Shown here: positions 53,255 through 62,748 of the stretch, piece after piece | How the letters are laid out: each line of letters begins with the position of its first letter | Position numbering within the stretch: the first letter of the stretch is position 1 | Assembly (NCBI RefSeq): GCF_000814025.1 | Contig: NZ_JWLL01000005.1 | Location: 729,501-793,500, forward strand | DNA: 64,000 nt | Source: Tateyamaria sp. ANG-S1 | GTDB lineage: Bacteria > Pseudomonadota > Alphaproteobacteria > Rhodobacterales > Rhodobacteraceae | Direction: 5' to 3' | Made by a program: the position numbers and the translations under genes | Notes under the pieces: generated by a model | Told to the model about the DNA's origin: nothing | The model's database searches: none | What the model saw: only the letters and a program-made list of their open reading frames with translations

Positions 53255-54844
53255 ATGTCGAGTTTCCGTGACGCCGCGATGAGCAGCAAGGCCTGGCCCT
53301 TCGAAGAAGCGCGCCGGTTGCTCAAACGCTATGAAAAGGCGCCGCCGGAGAAGGGCTATGTCCTGTTCGAGACGGGCTATGGCCCCTCGGGTCTGCCCCA
53401 TATCGGCACCTTCGGAGAGGTGGCGCGCACCACGATGGTGCGCCGCGCGTTCGAGGCGATCTCGGATATCCCGACAAAGCTGATCTGTTTTTCCGATGAC
53501 CTCGATGGGATGCGCAAGGTGCCGGGCAACGTGCCGAATCCGGAACGGTTGCAGGAATACCTGCAGATGCCGCTGACCTCCGTACCGGACCCGTTCGAGA
53601 CGCATGAGAGTTTCGGCCACCATAACAACGCGATGCTGCGCCGCTTCCTCGATACCTTTGGGTTCGACTACGAGTTCTATTCGGCCCGCGAGTTCTACCG
53701 GTCGGGTCAGTTCGATGAGATCCTGCTGCGCTGTGCGGAGAAATACGATGATCTGATGAAAATCATGCTGAAGTCGCTGCGCGAGGAACGCCAGCAGACT
53801 TACTCGATTTTCCTGCCCATTCATCCCGAGACGGGCCGGGTTCTTTACGTACCGATGAAGCATGTGGATGCGGTGAACGGTACCGTGACCTTTGATGATC
53901 CGGATGGCGGCGAGATGACCCTGCCCGTCACAGGCGGCAATGTGAAGCTGCAGTGGAAGCCGGACTTTGGGGCGCGCTGGGCGGCGCTTGGCGTGGACTT
54001 TGAGATGTATGGCAAGGAACACGCCACCAACGAAAAGATTTATGACGCGATCTGTCGGACGTTGGGAGCGCAGCCACCGAACCACTTCAGTTACGAGTTG
54101 TTTCTGGACGATCAGGGGCAGAAGATTTCGAAGTCGTCGGGCAATGGCGTCAGCATCGACGAGTGGCTGACCTATGCCTCGACCGAGTCGCTGTCGTATT
54201 TCATGTATCAGAAGCCCAAGACGGCGAAGCGGATGTTCTTTGACGTCATCCCCAAGGCGGTGGACGAGTACCACCAGCAACTGCGTGCTTATTCGGGTCA
54301 GGACGAGAAGGGCAAGGCGACGAACCCGGTTTGGCACATTCACTCCGGCGACGTGCCCGAGAGCGATATGGTCGTGCCCTTTGCCATGCTTCTGAACCTC
54401 GCCTCGGTCAGCCAGGCGGAGGACAAGGACAAGCTTTGGGGCTTCATCCAGCGGTATGCACCCGACACTGGGCCTGAGACCCATCCGGGTATGGACAAGG
54501 CCGTTGGGCATGCGGTGCGCTATTACAATGACTTCGTGAAACCTGCGAAGGTGTATCGTTTGCCGACCGATCAGGAGCGTGAGGCGCTGGAGGTGCTGAA
54601 GGCAGAGCTTGAAGCCTATGATGGGCCGGTTGAGGACGAGGCGTTGCAGTCGGTGGTTTATGCTGTCGGGCGCGAGCGGTTTGATCCGCTGCGCGGGTGG
54701 TTCACGGCGCTCTATGAGGTGCTTTTGGGCGCGAGCCAAGGGCCGCGGTTTGGTGGGTTTATTGCGCTTTACGGGGTGGCGGAAACCATTGCGTTGATCG
54801 AGGCGGCTTTGGCCGGGGAATTGGTGCCGGAAGGTGCGCAGTGA
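53255..54844 (+). CDS. lysS: Lysyl-tRNA synthetase, class I
   Basis: Protein of 529 residues of the class I (LysK) form found in many alphaproteobacteria. HIGH-type motif is [18 protein letters not shown]-type is [10 protein letters not shown]. It attaches lysine to tRNA. Four in-frame ATGs lie between 53240 and 53279; 53255 fits relatives best ([18 protein letters not shown]). The last codons and the stop TGA lie within a REP palindrome (54834-54859), so a repeat insertion or growth has shaped the C-terminus. Confidence 0.95.
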   Translation: MSSFRDAAMSSKAWPFEEARRLLKRYEKAPPEKGYVLFETGYGPSGLPHIGTFGEVARTTMVRRAFEAISDIPTKLICFSDDLDGMRKVPGNVPNPERLQEYLQMPLTSVPDPFETHESFGHHNNAMLRRFLDTFGFDYEFYSAREFYRSGQFDEILLRCAEKYDDLMKIMLKSLREERQQTYSIFLPIHPETGRVLYVPMKHVDAVNGTVTFDDPDGGEMTLPVTGGNVKLQWKPDFGARWAALGVDFEMYGKEHATNEKIYDAICRTLGAQPPNHFSYELFLDDQGQKISKSSGNGVSIDEWLTYASTESLSYFMYQKPKTAKRMFFDVIPKAVDEYHQQLRAYSGQDEKGKATNPVWHIHSGDVPESDMVVPFAMLLNLASVSQAEDKDKLWGFIQRYAPDTGPETHPGMDKAVGHAVRYYNDFVKPAKVYRLPTDQEREALEVLKAELEAYDGPVEDEALQSVVYAVGRERFDPLRGWFTALYEVLLGASQGPRFGGFIALYGVAETIALIEAALAGELVPEGAQ

Positions 54845-54859
54845 ATGCGCACCCTACGG
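54834..54859 (+). repeat. REP-like palindrome overlapping the end of lysS
   Basis: GTGCGCAGTGAATGCGCAC followed by CCTACGG; the palindrome is identical to copy 1 (9821). It supplies the final Ala-Gln codons and the stop of lysS. Confidence 0.88.
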
Positions 54860-55164
54860 GTGTTTCTGGGTCCACTTGAGCAGTTGATGCGGCAGGGACG
54901 GGATTTGTCCCCGCGGGGACAGCCTGTTCGCTTAGGTCATCGGATCTTTAGCCCTTTGTGAAAGTCCGGTGACTTCAAGCGCTTGGCCGCCGCGCGGTGC
55001 GGTAGCACAAATTTAACCACCGAAAACGCATGCTGCTGCCCGAACGCGGGCGGCATTCGATTGCGCCTATGCCGGGCGTAAAAATCAGCCCTCCTTCGAC
55101 GCTGGTGCTTGCATGTCTGGTCTGCAAAAACGGGCGGAAGATTTACCGACTACGGGTGCTGCCC
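54845..55164. other. lysS-benE intergenic region with a perfect palindrome
   Basis: 320 bases without a supported gene. The start is the right half of the REP. A perfect 16-base palindrome TGTCCCCGCGGGGACA lies at 54906-54921, related to 53189-53204 and 7615-7631. The rest shows no clear promoter or gene; the longer in-frame reading into benE looks unlike a real N-terminus. Confidence 0.5.
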
Positions 55165-56334
55165 ATGATCCGCCAGATCTCCCCCTCTGCCATCTACATG
55201 GGCCTGCTTGCCGCGTTTGTGGGATACTCCGCATCTTTCGCGATTGTGCTGGCCGGGTTGACGGCCATGGGCGCGACGGAGGCGCAGGCGGCGACCGGGT
55301 TGTTCTTTGCCACCATGGGTATGGGCGTGTGCAGCATCTGGCTGCCTGCGGTCACGCGCATTCCGGCGGCTGTCGCCTGGTCGACGCCCGGGGCCGCGTT
55401 CTTGGCCGCGACGGCGGTGCTGCCGGGCGGGTTTGCAGAGGCGGCGGGTGCGATGATCTGTTGTGCCGTTCTGATCATCCTGACTGGCCTTGTCCCTTCA
55501 CTTGGGCGCGTCGTGGCGGCGATCCCGAAACCCATTGCCAATGCGCTGCTGGCGGGTGTGCTGTTCAAGCTGTGTCTGGCCCCGGCCCTTGCGCTGGGCG
55601 CGATCCCCTTGCTGGTGCTGCCGGTGATGGTGGCGTGGCTGGGTGGGCTGATCTGGAACCGGCTTGCGGCGATGCCGCTGGCTGTTCTGGCCTTTGCGGT
55701 TGTGCTGGTTCTGGGTGTGGACATGTCAGGCGGAGACAGCGTGGCCTATGCGGCTTGGTTGCCCGATTTCGCGCCGGTGCTGCCTGTTTTTACCTTGCAG
55801 TCTTTCGTGTCCATCGCGCTGCCGCTCTACTTGGTGACGATGGCGGGGCAGAATATTCCGGGTTTCGCCGTTCTGGAATTGAACGGGTATGCCGTCGAGC
55901 GGCGTCCGTTGATCCGCAACACGGGGGTGGTGAGTCTGGTGATCGCTGCCTTTGGGTCGGTGCCGGTGAACATGTCCGCCATCACGGCAGCGATGATGGC
56001 CGGTGAAGATGCGGGCAGGGACCCTGCCGACCGGTATTGGGCCGCGATCACGTCTGGGGTGGCTTATGTTCTGTTGGCCTTTGCCGCGGCGGTTGTGGCG
56101 ACCGTGGCGGGGCTTGCGCCGGTCGAGTTGATCACGGCGGTTGCGGGTCTGGCCCTGATCCCGGCCTTTGTCGCGTCAACATCGGGCGCGTTTGCCGAGC
56201 CTGCGCAGCTTGAGGCGCCCGCGCTGACCTTTCTGATCGCGGCGAGCGGGATGGAGTTGTTTGGGGTCAGCGGTGCGTTTTGGGGTGTTCTGGTGGGCAG
56301 TGTGGTTTGGTTCTGCAAGGGTGCTACGCGGTAG
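55165..56334 (+). CDS. BenE-family benzoate/H+ symporter-like transporter
   Basis: Protein of 389 residues with about eleven to twelve hydrophobic segments. The N-terminus SPSAIYMGLLAAFVGYSASFAIVL and the VPVNMSAITAAMMAGEDAG block match BenE/YdcO transporters. Family members import benzoate with protons in some bacteria, but YdcO-like ones have no defined substrate. No benzoate catabolic gene is in the window. ATG at 55165 was chosen because it gives the family N-terminus. Confidence 0.87.
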   Translation: MIRQISPSAIYMGLLAAFVGYSASFAIVLAGLTAMGATEAQAATGLFFATMGMGVCSIWLPAVTRIPAAVAWSTPGAAFLAATAVLPGGFAEAAGAMICCAVLIILTGLVPSLGRVVAAIPKPIANALLAGVLFKLCLAPALALGAIPLLVLPVMVAWLGGLIWNRLAAMPLAVLAFAVVLVLGVDMSGGDSVAYAAWLPDFAPVLPVFTLQSFVSIALPLYLVTMAGQNIPGFAVLELNGYAVERRPLIRNTGVVSLVIAAFGSVPVNMSAITAAMMAGEDAGRDPADRYWAAITSGVAYVLLAFAAAVVATVAGLAPVELITAVAGLALIPAFVASTSGAFAEPAQLEAPALTFLIAASGMELFGVSGAFWGVLVGSVVWFCKGATR

Positions 56335-56405
56335 GGCCTGAGGTGCCGAAGTTGCCGGTGCCCTGTGTTGGCCTAGGTCTTTCTTCAGCTCAGGGGAGAC
56401 GACAG

Positions 56406-56807
56406 ATGCGCAAGTGGATGATTGGGGCCGTTTTGGCCATTGGGTTGGCTGGTGGTGCGTTGGCGCAGGGCGCCGAGATCGAGGGCGTGATTTCAAGCCA
56501 GATCGAAGCGTTCAAGGTCGATGATTTTGCCGAAGCCTTCACCTATGCCGCGCCGTCCATTCAGGGGATGTTCCGCACACCCGAGAATTTTGGCCGGATG
56601 GTCACGCAGGGCTATCCGATGGTGTGGCGTCCGGCGGATGTCACCTATCTGGATCTACGCGAGGAGGCGGGGCGCTATGTGCAGGTCGTCCGGATCGAGG
56701 ACACTGAGGGTACCGTGCATTTTCTGGGATATTCGATGATCCAGACGGGGGACGGCTGGAAAATCAGCGGTGTGCAGGTGCTAGACGCACCAGGTGTGAG
56801 CGCCTAG
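56406..56807 (+). CDS. Exported DUF4864 domain protein
   Basis: Protein of 133 residues with a signal peptide (WMIGAVLAIGLAGGALA) and a small NTF2-like pattern: ISSQIEAFKVDDFAEAFTYA, MFRTPENFGRMVTQGYP, MIQTGDGWKISGVQ, as in DUF4864. Function unknown, predicted periplasmic. SD CAGGGGAG precedes the ATG. Its stop shares CTAG bases with the convergent S41-like gene. Confidence 0.85.
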   Translation: MRKWMIGAVLAIGLAGGALAQGAEIEGVISSQIEAFKVDDFAEAFTYAAPSIQGMFRTPENFGRMVTQGYPMVWRPADVTYLDLREEAGRYVQVVRIEDTEGTVHFLGYSMIQTGDGWKISGVQVLDAPGVSA

Positions 56808-57943
56808 GCCCGTGTTGCCAGTCGGACGGCGTGATCCTGCTGCGGGTCACGCCCGTGCTGGAGATCGCTGACCGTCATTTCGAGACGTGTATCTGGGCGT
56901 AAGTCGCCCGCGCCAATCATGTGTTCTGCAATCTCTGCTGGGGTGGTTTCGTCCGGTTGTCCGGAATGCCAGTCGTGCCAGGCGGTGGAGTAACGGAGCA
57001 GGGCACCGGTTGCGTGCAGTTGGATCATGTCGCCTTCGGCGTGGAACTTGGTGTCATCGCCCATCTCTTCGCCGACGATATGCAGCCTTTCGCCCAATCT
57101 GTGTCGCAGCAGGGCCACGAATACGATGGCGGCCGAGAATGTGAATTTGTTGACCAGCGCGACGCAGTGCGGCCCTTGCCAGTGCGCGGCGAGTGCGTCG
57201 AGCAACGGCAGGGTTTTTAGAAAGTCGCCGCCGGGGTTGCCGCGCAGATCAAGGACAATGGGGGCCTTTTGGTTTTGATGAACGCGGTCACTGGCGCGGG
57301 TGATCTGGGTTTCGAGGGGCGTTGATTGGTTTGGACCGAAGTTTGGCAGGGTGATGTATGTGACATCTTGCGGCGGCGTTACCGGCGTCGGGCGGTGTCC
57401 TGTTTCCCAGATTGAGTACAGAGGGCCCGCTTTGGTCAGGCTTTCTGCGCTGAAGCGCAGTTTGGAGGCGTTTCCGGTGCTGTCGGACAAGTGGTATGTC
57501 ACCGCGTCGGAAGCTGTGTTGATCCCGAGCGCGTCAAGGGCTGCGGGCCATGTCATCAGGAGTGGACCGACCACGCGCTGGCGCTGGGGCGTCCCAGCGA
57601 GGTAGGGACGTGACGCCTTGAACACTTGTTCCACCGGGTGGTCGTTGATGGCAGTCAGGCGGTATGTGGTGTCATGGTTCGGGTCGATGGCGGCGAACTC
57701 GGCGCCGACGGAGATGATGCGGAGCGGAAAGACCTGGATGGCCGGGTTCGGGATGATGCGGGTGTGGCCGTTTTCTGCAAGTGCGACGCAGCGCATGGCT
57801 GCGAGGAGGAACCGGTCCGGGTCGTTTTGATCCTTCAACGTCGCAAGCGTTTCCGCGAGTTGCTCCGGATGCACTTTGTCAAAGGACGGGTCGCAGTTGA
57901 GGCAGATGTGCCGGACGTCCGCGAAGTCGCTGTTCAGATCCAT
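56804..57943 (-). CDS. S41 peptidase-like protein, short form
   Basis: Protein of 379 residues. The C-terminal half matches the S41 (tail-specific protease) fold: VLDLRGNPGGDFLKTLPLLDAL and NKFTFSAAIVF with the serine position. A PDZ domain and a signal peptide, usual in CtpA, are not apparent, so it may be cytoplasmic or a non-CTP member. An ATG 12 codons earlier is also in frame. Substrate unknown. Confidence 0.7.
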   Translation of the reverse strand: MDLNSDFADVRHICLNCDPSFDKVHPEQLAETLATLKDQNDPDRFLLAAMRCVALAENGHTRIIPNPAIQVFPLRIISVGAEFAAIDPNHDTTYRLTAINDHPVEQVFKASRPYLAGTPQRQRVVGPLLMTWPAALDALGINTASDAVTYHLSDSTGNASKLRFSAESLTKAGPLYSIWETGHRPTPVTPPQDVTYITLPNFGPNQSTPLETQITRASDRVHQNQKAPIVLDLRGNPGGDFLKTLPLLDALAAHWQGPHCVALVNKFTFSAAIVFVALLRHRLGERLHIVGEEMGDDTKFHAEGDMIQLHATGALLRYSTAWHDWHSGQPDETTPAEIAEHMIGAGDLRPDTRLEMTVSDLQHGRDPQQDHAVRLATRA

Positions 57944-57988
57944 GGTGCGAGGGTGGCACAGTGGTGCCCTCGCGTCCACGCCGAGTGC

Positions 57989-59302
57989 CTATTCGGCTGC
58001 CTGTGCGGTCGGTTTTGGCCGGGAGCCGTGCCCTGTGCGCGTTGGGCTGAGACCTGTGATCAGCCGCGCGCCCTTGGAGAAGGTCAGGTAGGACCAGAAC
58101 CAATTTAGGGCGACAAAGACCGGGTTGCGCACGCCGATCAGGAAGTAGATGTGGGCGACGCCCCAGAGCCACCATGCCACAAAGCCCGACAACTGTATGC
58201 GTCCGAAGTCGATGACGGCGGCGTGCCGTCCGATGGTGGCGAGGTTGCCTGCGTGTTTGTAGCGGAAGGGGGTGTCGTGGGGTTTGCCTGCGACCAGTGC
58301 CGCGATGCGTTGGCCGACATATTTGCCGCCTTGTTTGGCGGCGGGTGCGATGCCGGGCACGTCGAGGCCGTCTTTCCACGGGACCTGTGCGGCGTCGCCG
58401 ATGACGTAGATGTTGGGGGCGTCGGGTACGCTGAGGTCAGGGTTCACCGGCACGCGGCCTGTGCGGTCTGTTGCAGCGTCGAGCCAGCGGCCGACGTCTT
58501 TGACTGCGACGCCCGCACCCCAGACCTTGCAGGCAGATGGGATGAACTGGTCGGGAAGCTGGACGCCTTGGTCGGTAATGTCCTCGACCATCGTGTTCAG
58601 CCTGACGTCGACCCCGAGTTTTTCCAGTGATGTCTGCGCCTTGGCTGACAGATTTTCCGGGAAGGCGCGCAGCAGGCGGTCGCTGGCTTCGATCAGGATC
58701 ACGCGGGCATCGCGGGAGTTGATGCGGTGAAAGTCAGCGGCGAGCGCGTGGTTGGCCAGTTCGGCAATGGCACCCGCCATCTCGACCCCTGTGGGGCCGC
58801 CGCCCACCACTACGAAGGTGAGTTGGCGTTGTTGTTCGGCTTCGGAGTTCGAAATCTCGGCCCGCTCAAACGCCATGAGCACCTGTTTACGGATCTCGGT
58901 TGCGTCGATGATGCGCTTGAGACCCGGAGCGTGCTGTTCCCAATCGTCGCGCCCGAAATAGGAGTGATGGGCGCCCGAGGCGACGATGAGGTGGTCGTAG
59001 GCAAAGGTGCCTTCGCCGGTGATGACATGCTGGGCGTTTGTGTCAACGTCGCGCACTTCGGTCAGGGCGACGGAGACGTTTTTCTGCCCGGAAAAGATGC
59101 CGCGGATGGGCCAGGCGACGTCGGCAGGCGAGAGGTCAGCGGTGGCCACCTGGTAGAGCAGGGGTTGGAACAGGTGGTAGTTGCGCCGGTCGATGATCTG
59201 GATATCGACGGGGGCGTTTTTAAGGGCACGCGCGGCGGCGAGGCCCCCGAAACCTGCGCCGATGATGACGACCTTGGGGCGGGACGGCGTGACTTGTGAC
59301 AT
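57989..59302 (-). CDS. ndh: Type II NADH dehydrogenase
   Basis: Protein of 437 residues. FAD site VVIIGAGFGGLAAARAL and NADH site VVVGGGPTGVEMAGAIAEL. Near the C-terminus a hydrophobic part (VAWWLWGVAHIYFLIG) attaches to the inner membrane. NDH-2 passes electrons from NADH to quinone without pumping protons. The start ATG at 59302 (SQVTPSRPKVVI) was chosen; a much longer in-frame reading upstream is only the shadow of the beta-helix gene on the other strand. Confidence 0.94.
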   Translation of the reverse strand: MSQVTPSRPKVVIIGAGFGGLAAARALKNAPVDIQIIDRRNYHLFQPLLYQVATADLSPADVAWPIRGIFSGQKNVSVALTEVRDVDTNAQHVITGEGTFAYDHLIVASGAHHSYFGRDDWEQHAPGLKRIIDATEIRKQVLMAFERAEISNSEAEQQRQLTFVVVGGGPTGVEMAGAIAELANHALAADFHRINSRDARVILIEASDRLLRAFPENLSAKAQTSLEKLGVDVRLNTMVEDITDQGVQLPDQFIPSACKVWGAGVAVKDVGRWLDAATDRTGRVPVNPDLSVPDAPNIYVIGDAAQVPWKDGLDVPGIAPAAKQGGKYVGQRIAALVAGKPHDTPFRYKHAGNLATIGRHAAVIDFGRIQLSGFVAWWLWGVAHIYFLIGVRNPVFVALNWFWSYLTFSKGARLITGLSPTRTGHGSRPKPTAQAAE

Positions 59303-59578
59303 GGGCGACCTCGCTGCATTTGCGAAAGGTGTGCTGCGGTTGCACATAGCATAGGTCGGTATGGCACGGCGATTATTCCACAGTTTGGTTGCAGGACGTG
59401 AATGGCTGTAACAATCTGCCTTGCCGTTGCGTGGAGAACCTGTCTGCCGCACGGTCCCGTCGGTCCCCATTAACCCTTTGTTGATACTTCCCTTGCCCGC
59501 GACGACCGGCCCTTTGGGCGCGATCGGTTTGACTGCGTGATACGGCCAGATTTGGCCCCTGCGAAAAGGGATAAATGG

Positions 59579-61864
59579 ATGAACAAGGCAATTACTGATG
59601 GCGTCCTGCTGATGCCGCCCGCCTTTGCGGATGGTTTGAATGTCTGGTCGAGCGGCGATGGCACGCCGGGCTCGAACACGTATCAAAACGCGGCCAACGC
59701 CGCCTTTGTCCCGGCGGATCAGGATTTTGGCGGTTGCCTGGAATTGCAGAAGACATCCAACACCACGCGCGTCCGCTACATGGGTGAGACGCCGCTGCTG
59801 CCCGGTTGCTATCTGCGGGTAACGGCACGCATCAAGGTCATCAGCGGCAGCCTGCCGTCTGTGCGGATCGCCGGCTATGCGGCGCGCGGCAACAGGCAAC
59901 CTGTGTCGGGTGTGGACACAACAGCTGACAGCGTTGCCCTGACGACCTATGGCGATGTTGTCGAGGTGTCGGCCATTGTGGGGGCTGGTAACCGGTCGGG
60001 CGTGGATCTGGTGTGGGGGTCGGATGCGGTCTACGGCCATTTTGGTTTGGATCTGACCGGGCCCAATGGTGGCGTGGTCCGCATTGATGACATCGTGATC
60101 GAAGATATCACATCGGTCTTTTTGCGGGATCTGCTGGCCGTTGTTGACGTGCGTGATTTCGGTGCTGTGGGGGATGGTGCCACCGACGACAGCGATGCGT
60201 TTGACGCGGCCAATGCCGCCGCCAACGGACGTACCATACTGGTCCCCGAAGGTGTGTTCCGCCTTGAGAAAGACGTGGCATTCGAGGAGCAGGTGAAGTT
60301 CGAGGGCACGCTGAGCATGCCCGCGGACAAGATGCTGCTTTTGCGTAAAAGCTACGATCTGCCCACCTATATCGAGGCGTTCGGTGACGAGGTACTGGCG
60401 TTCAAGAAAGCGTTTCAGGCGCTGCTTAACAGTTCGGACCACGAAAGCCTGGATCTGGGCGGACGGCGCATTGCAGTGTTCGAGCCGATCGACATGCGGG
60501 CGGCTGTGCCCAACCGCGATCAATTCAACACGCGCCGCGTGATCCGGAATGGCCAGTTCGAGGCGCTGGGCGACAATTGGAGCACGCAGACGGTGACCAG
60601 TCAGGCCACCTATTCATCGTCGAACGGGCGGACGCTGACCAACGTGACGAACATCGCGAACGTGCCTGTGGGCGCGCATGTGACCGGCAATGGCGTGGGT
60701 CGCGAGATTTACGTGCGAAGCAAGAACGTTGGTGCAGGCACAATCGAGTTGAATGCGCCGCCTTTTGACGCTGACGGGACGCAGAACTACACCTTCCGCC
60801 GGTTCGACTATCTGATTGATTTCAGCAGCTTTTCGAAGCTGTCGAAGTTCAACATGTCCAATATCGAGTTCCAGTGTAACAACAAGTGTTCCGGCATCAT
60901 GCTGGCCCCAGCAGGCCCGACATTTGAGTTGCAGGAGAGCTTTATCAGCCGTCCGAAAGATCGTGGCATCACGTCCATTGGGGGCGGGTGCCAGGGTATC
61001 CTGATTGACCGTTGCCAGTTCCTGTCTGCGGAAGAGGCCGAAGATGTCGCTGACCGGACGTCCATCGGGTTCAACGTCAACTCCAACGACGCCAAGATCC
61101 GGGATTGTCGCGCCACCCAGTTCCGCCACTTCATGCTGCTGGCCGGGCAGAACCATCTGATCAAGGGCAATCACTTTTTCCAGGGTGACGGGGTGCCGGA
61201 TGGTTTCCGGACGGCCGGGATCGTCCTGCAGGACAACTATACGGCCAGCGTTGTCACGGGGAACTACATCGACAACTGTTTTGTCGAGTGGACGAACGAG
61301 CGGGATCCCACGCCGGGCTTCACGGGGGGCTTTTCCTTCAGCTCGTTCAGTTTGACTGACAACGTGTTCCTGTCGGGTGATGTGGCGCCGTGGTTCAGCT
61401 ATCTGGTCGTCAAGCCGAACGGGGCCGGACATTTCCTGAACGGTGTGACTGTCACGGGCAATCGCTTCCGTTCCATCAACGGGAGTATTGACCGGGCCGA
61501 ACGTGTGGATACCAGCTTTGCCGATCTGGATTACAACCGGAACCGGTCGGTCTGGTACAAGGGCAACTCGTATCACAATGTGAGCGAGCATGCGGAAAAC
61601 CCGTTGGTGGTCGAGCATACTCAGGGCACGAATGCGCGGACGTGGACCATTGGCACGGACAACAAGCTGCCCTTTGAAGGGTTCTGTCAATTCGTCGATT
61701 CCGTCGTGCTGACCGGTGACTTGCGCAACAATTCGAACCAGCGCCGCTATGAGGCACCCGTGGGCCGCGGGCGGATTGGTTCGAATGACGATCAGTTCTC
61801 GCTTGAGTTCAGTGAGGACATGCGCGGGTCCATAAGGGCGACCGTGCGGATGGACAAGGATTGA
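59579..61864 (+). CDS. Large right-handed beta-helix protein (pectate-lyase-3 / GH28-related)
   Basis: Protein of 761 residues without signal peptide. An N-terminal domain of about 200 residues (LMPPAFADGLNVWSSGDGTP, RYMGETPLLPGCYL, HFGLDLTGPNGGVVRIDDI) is followed by VRDFGAVGDGATDDSDAF, the start of a pectate_lyase_3 beta-helix; the Asn-rich repeats after residue 450 (FNMSNIEFQCNNKCSGI, KGNHFFQGDG, VTGNYIDNC, VTGNRFRSINGS) fit a parallel beta-helix. Such proteins are glycan-active or phage-tailspike-like. SD AAAGGG precedes ATG. No surface-polysaccharide gene is adjacent, so its target is unknown. Confidence 0.85.
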   Translation: MNKAITDGVLLMPPAFADGLNVWSSGDGTPGSNTYQNAANAAFVPADQDFGGCLELQKTSNTTRVRYMGETPLLPGCYLRVTARIKVISGSLPSVRIAGYAARGNRQPVSGVDTTADSVALTTYGDVVEVSAIVGAGNRSGVDLVWGSDAVYGHFGLDLTGPNGGVVRIDDIVIEDITSVFLRDLLAVVDVRDFGAVGDGATDDSDAFDAANAAANGRTILVPEGVFRLEKDVAFEEQVKFEGTLSMPADKMLLLRKSYDLPTYIEAFGDEVLAFKKAFQALLNSSDHESLDLGGRRIAVFEPIDMRAAVPNRDQFNTRRVIRNGQFEALGDNWSTQTVTSQATYSSSNGRTLTNVTNIANVPVGAHVTGNGVGREIYVRSKNVGAGTIELNAPPFDADGTQNYTFRRFDYLIDFSSFSKLSKFNMSNIEFQCNNKCSGIMLAPAGPTFELQESFISRPKDRGITSIGGGCQGILIDRCQFLSAEEAEDVADRTSIGFNVNSNDAKIRDCRATQFRHFMLLAGQNHLIKGNHFFQGDGVPDGFRTAGIVLQDNYTASVVTGNYIDNCFVEWTNERDPTPGFTGGFSFSSFSLTDNVFLSGDVAPWFSYLVVKPNGAGHFLNGVTVTGNRFRSINGSIDRAERVDTSFADLDYNRNRSVWYKGNSYHNVSEHAENPLVVEHTQGTNARTWTIGTDNKLPFEGFCQFVDSVVLTGDLRNNSNQRRYEAPVGRGRIGSNDDQFSLEFSEDMRGSIRATVRMDKD

Positions 61865-61874
61865 TCCGCACCCG

Positions 61875-62507
61875 CTAGAACGACCGCCACATCCCAAGTT
61901 TGAGGGCAAGGATACCATCCTTGTCCTCAATCCCGACAACGAAGCTGGGAGCCGTGGGTCGCGGCTGCCAGACCACGGATGGGGCAAGTGTTGTGGTTGT
62001 GTTCCCGTCCGTGTCGCTGACAAAGACCTGCATCATCACTTTGAACCTGTCGGTGACGCTGAGCCCGACTGTGGTGTCGAGCTTTCGTGTATCAGAGCCG
62101 TCATGGAGTGCCCATTCGACCGATCCGTCGATGGCGATCCAGCCGTATTTATTCCATGCCTTTATCCCGCGCCCGTAGCTGAGCGCTGTGTGCAGGAGAG
62201 GTTCGTATGTCTCTGCGAATGTGCTTCCGAGGCCGATCTCATAGGCGATCTTGAATTCGTGCCTTTCGATGGGAATGGGTTTGCGCAGGAACACGAAGCC
62301 GCTTCCGTTTGGGACTTGGCCGTAGACCATGCTTGCGTCGACCTTGGCGCCGATGGTCAGTTTTGGCCGTAACCCGTATTCGAGATAGATCGTGCCACCG
62401 AACCTTTCCGTTTCGTCGTAAAAGCCGCTAAAGGACAGAAACCCCTTGCGGTGTTCCTGCATCCAGGCACCGGCGCCTGCTGGCAGGGCAGCGACGATCC
62501 AGAGCAT
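61875..62507 (-). CDS. Exported, probably outer-membrane beta-barrel-like protein
   Basis: Protein of 210 residues beginning with a short hydrophobic signal (MLWIVAALPAGAGAW). Later sequence has alternating hydrophobic and polar residues and many strands ending in aromatic residues (IYLEYGLRPKLTIGAKVDAS, FKIAYEIGLGSTFAETY), as in small outer-membrane barrels. Not recognised as a named family. It faces the beta-helix gene end to end, 10 bases apart. Function unknown. Confidence 0.65.
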   Translation of the reverse strand: MLWIVAALPAGAGAWMQEHRKGFLSFSGFYDETERFGGTIYLEYGLRPKLTIGAKVDASMVYGQVPNGSGFVFLRKPIPIERHEFKIAYEIGLGSTFAETYEPLLHTALSYGRGIKAWNKYGWIAIDGSVEWALHDGSDTRKLDTTVGLSVTDRFKVMMQVFVSDTDGNTTTTLAPSVVWQPRPTAPSFVVGIEDKDGILALKLGMWRSF

Positions 62508-62748
62508 GACAAGTGGCGCGGCCAGGCGGTGAATTGCGGCATCTCCCCGGATGACAAAACATCCCTGAGCGTGGCCTGAACGTGGTTAACAAATGATTAT
62601 CCGCGCACCTGTCAGCGCTTCGCGGGTCCGTTCGGATGTTTGACACCATGGAACCCATCGGGTGTTTTGCGCGGGCTTTTTTGTGCCTATGGCCCTGTGG
62701 TGGCAGCGTCCTCACCCTATATCGTCTGGGAACAACGGAGAGACGCGC

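Noticed and set aside
59303-60523. In-frame 407-codon upstream extension of ndh on the minus strand
   Set aside because: It covers the start of the beta-helix gene on the other strand; ndh has a standard N-terminus at 59302.
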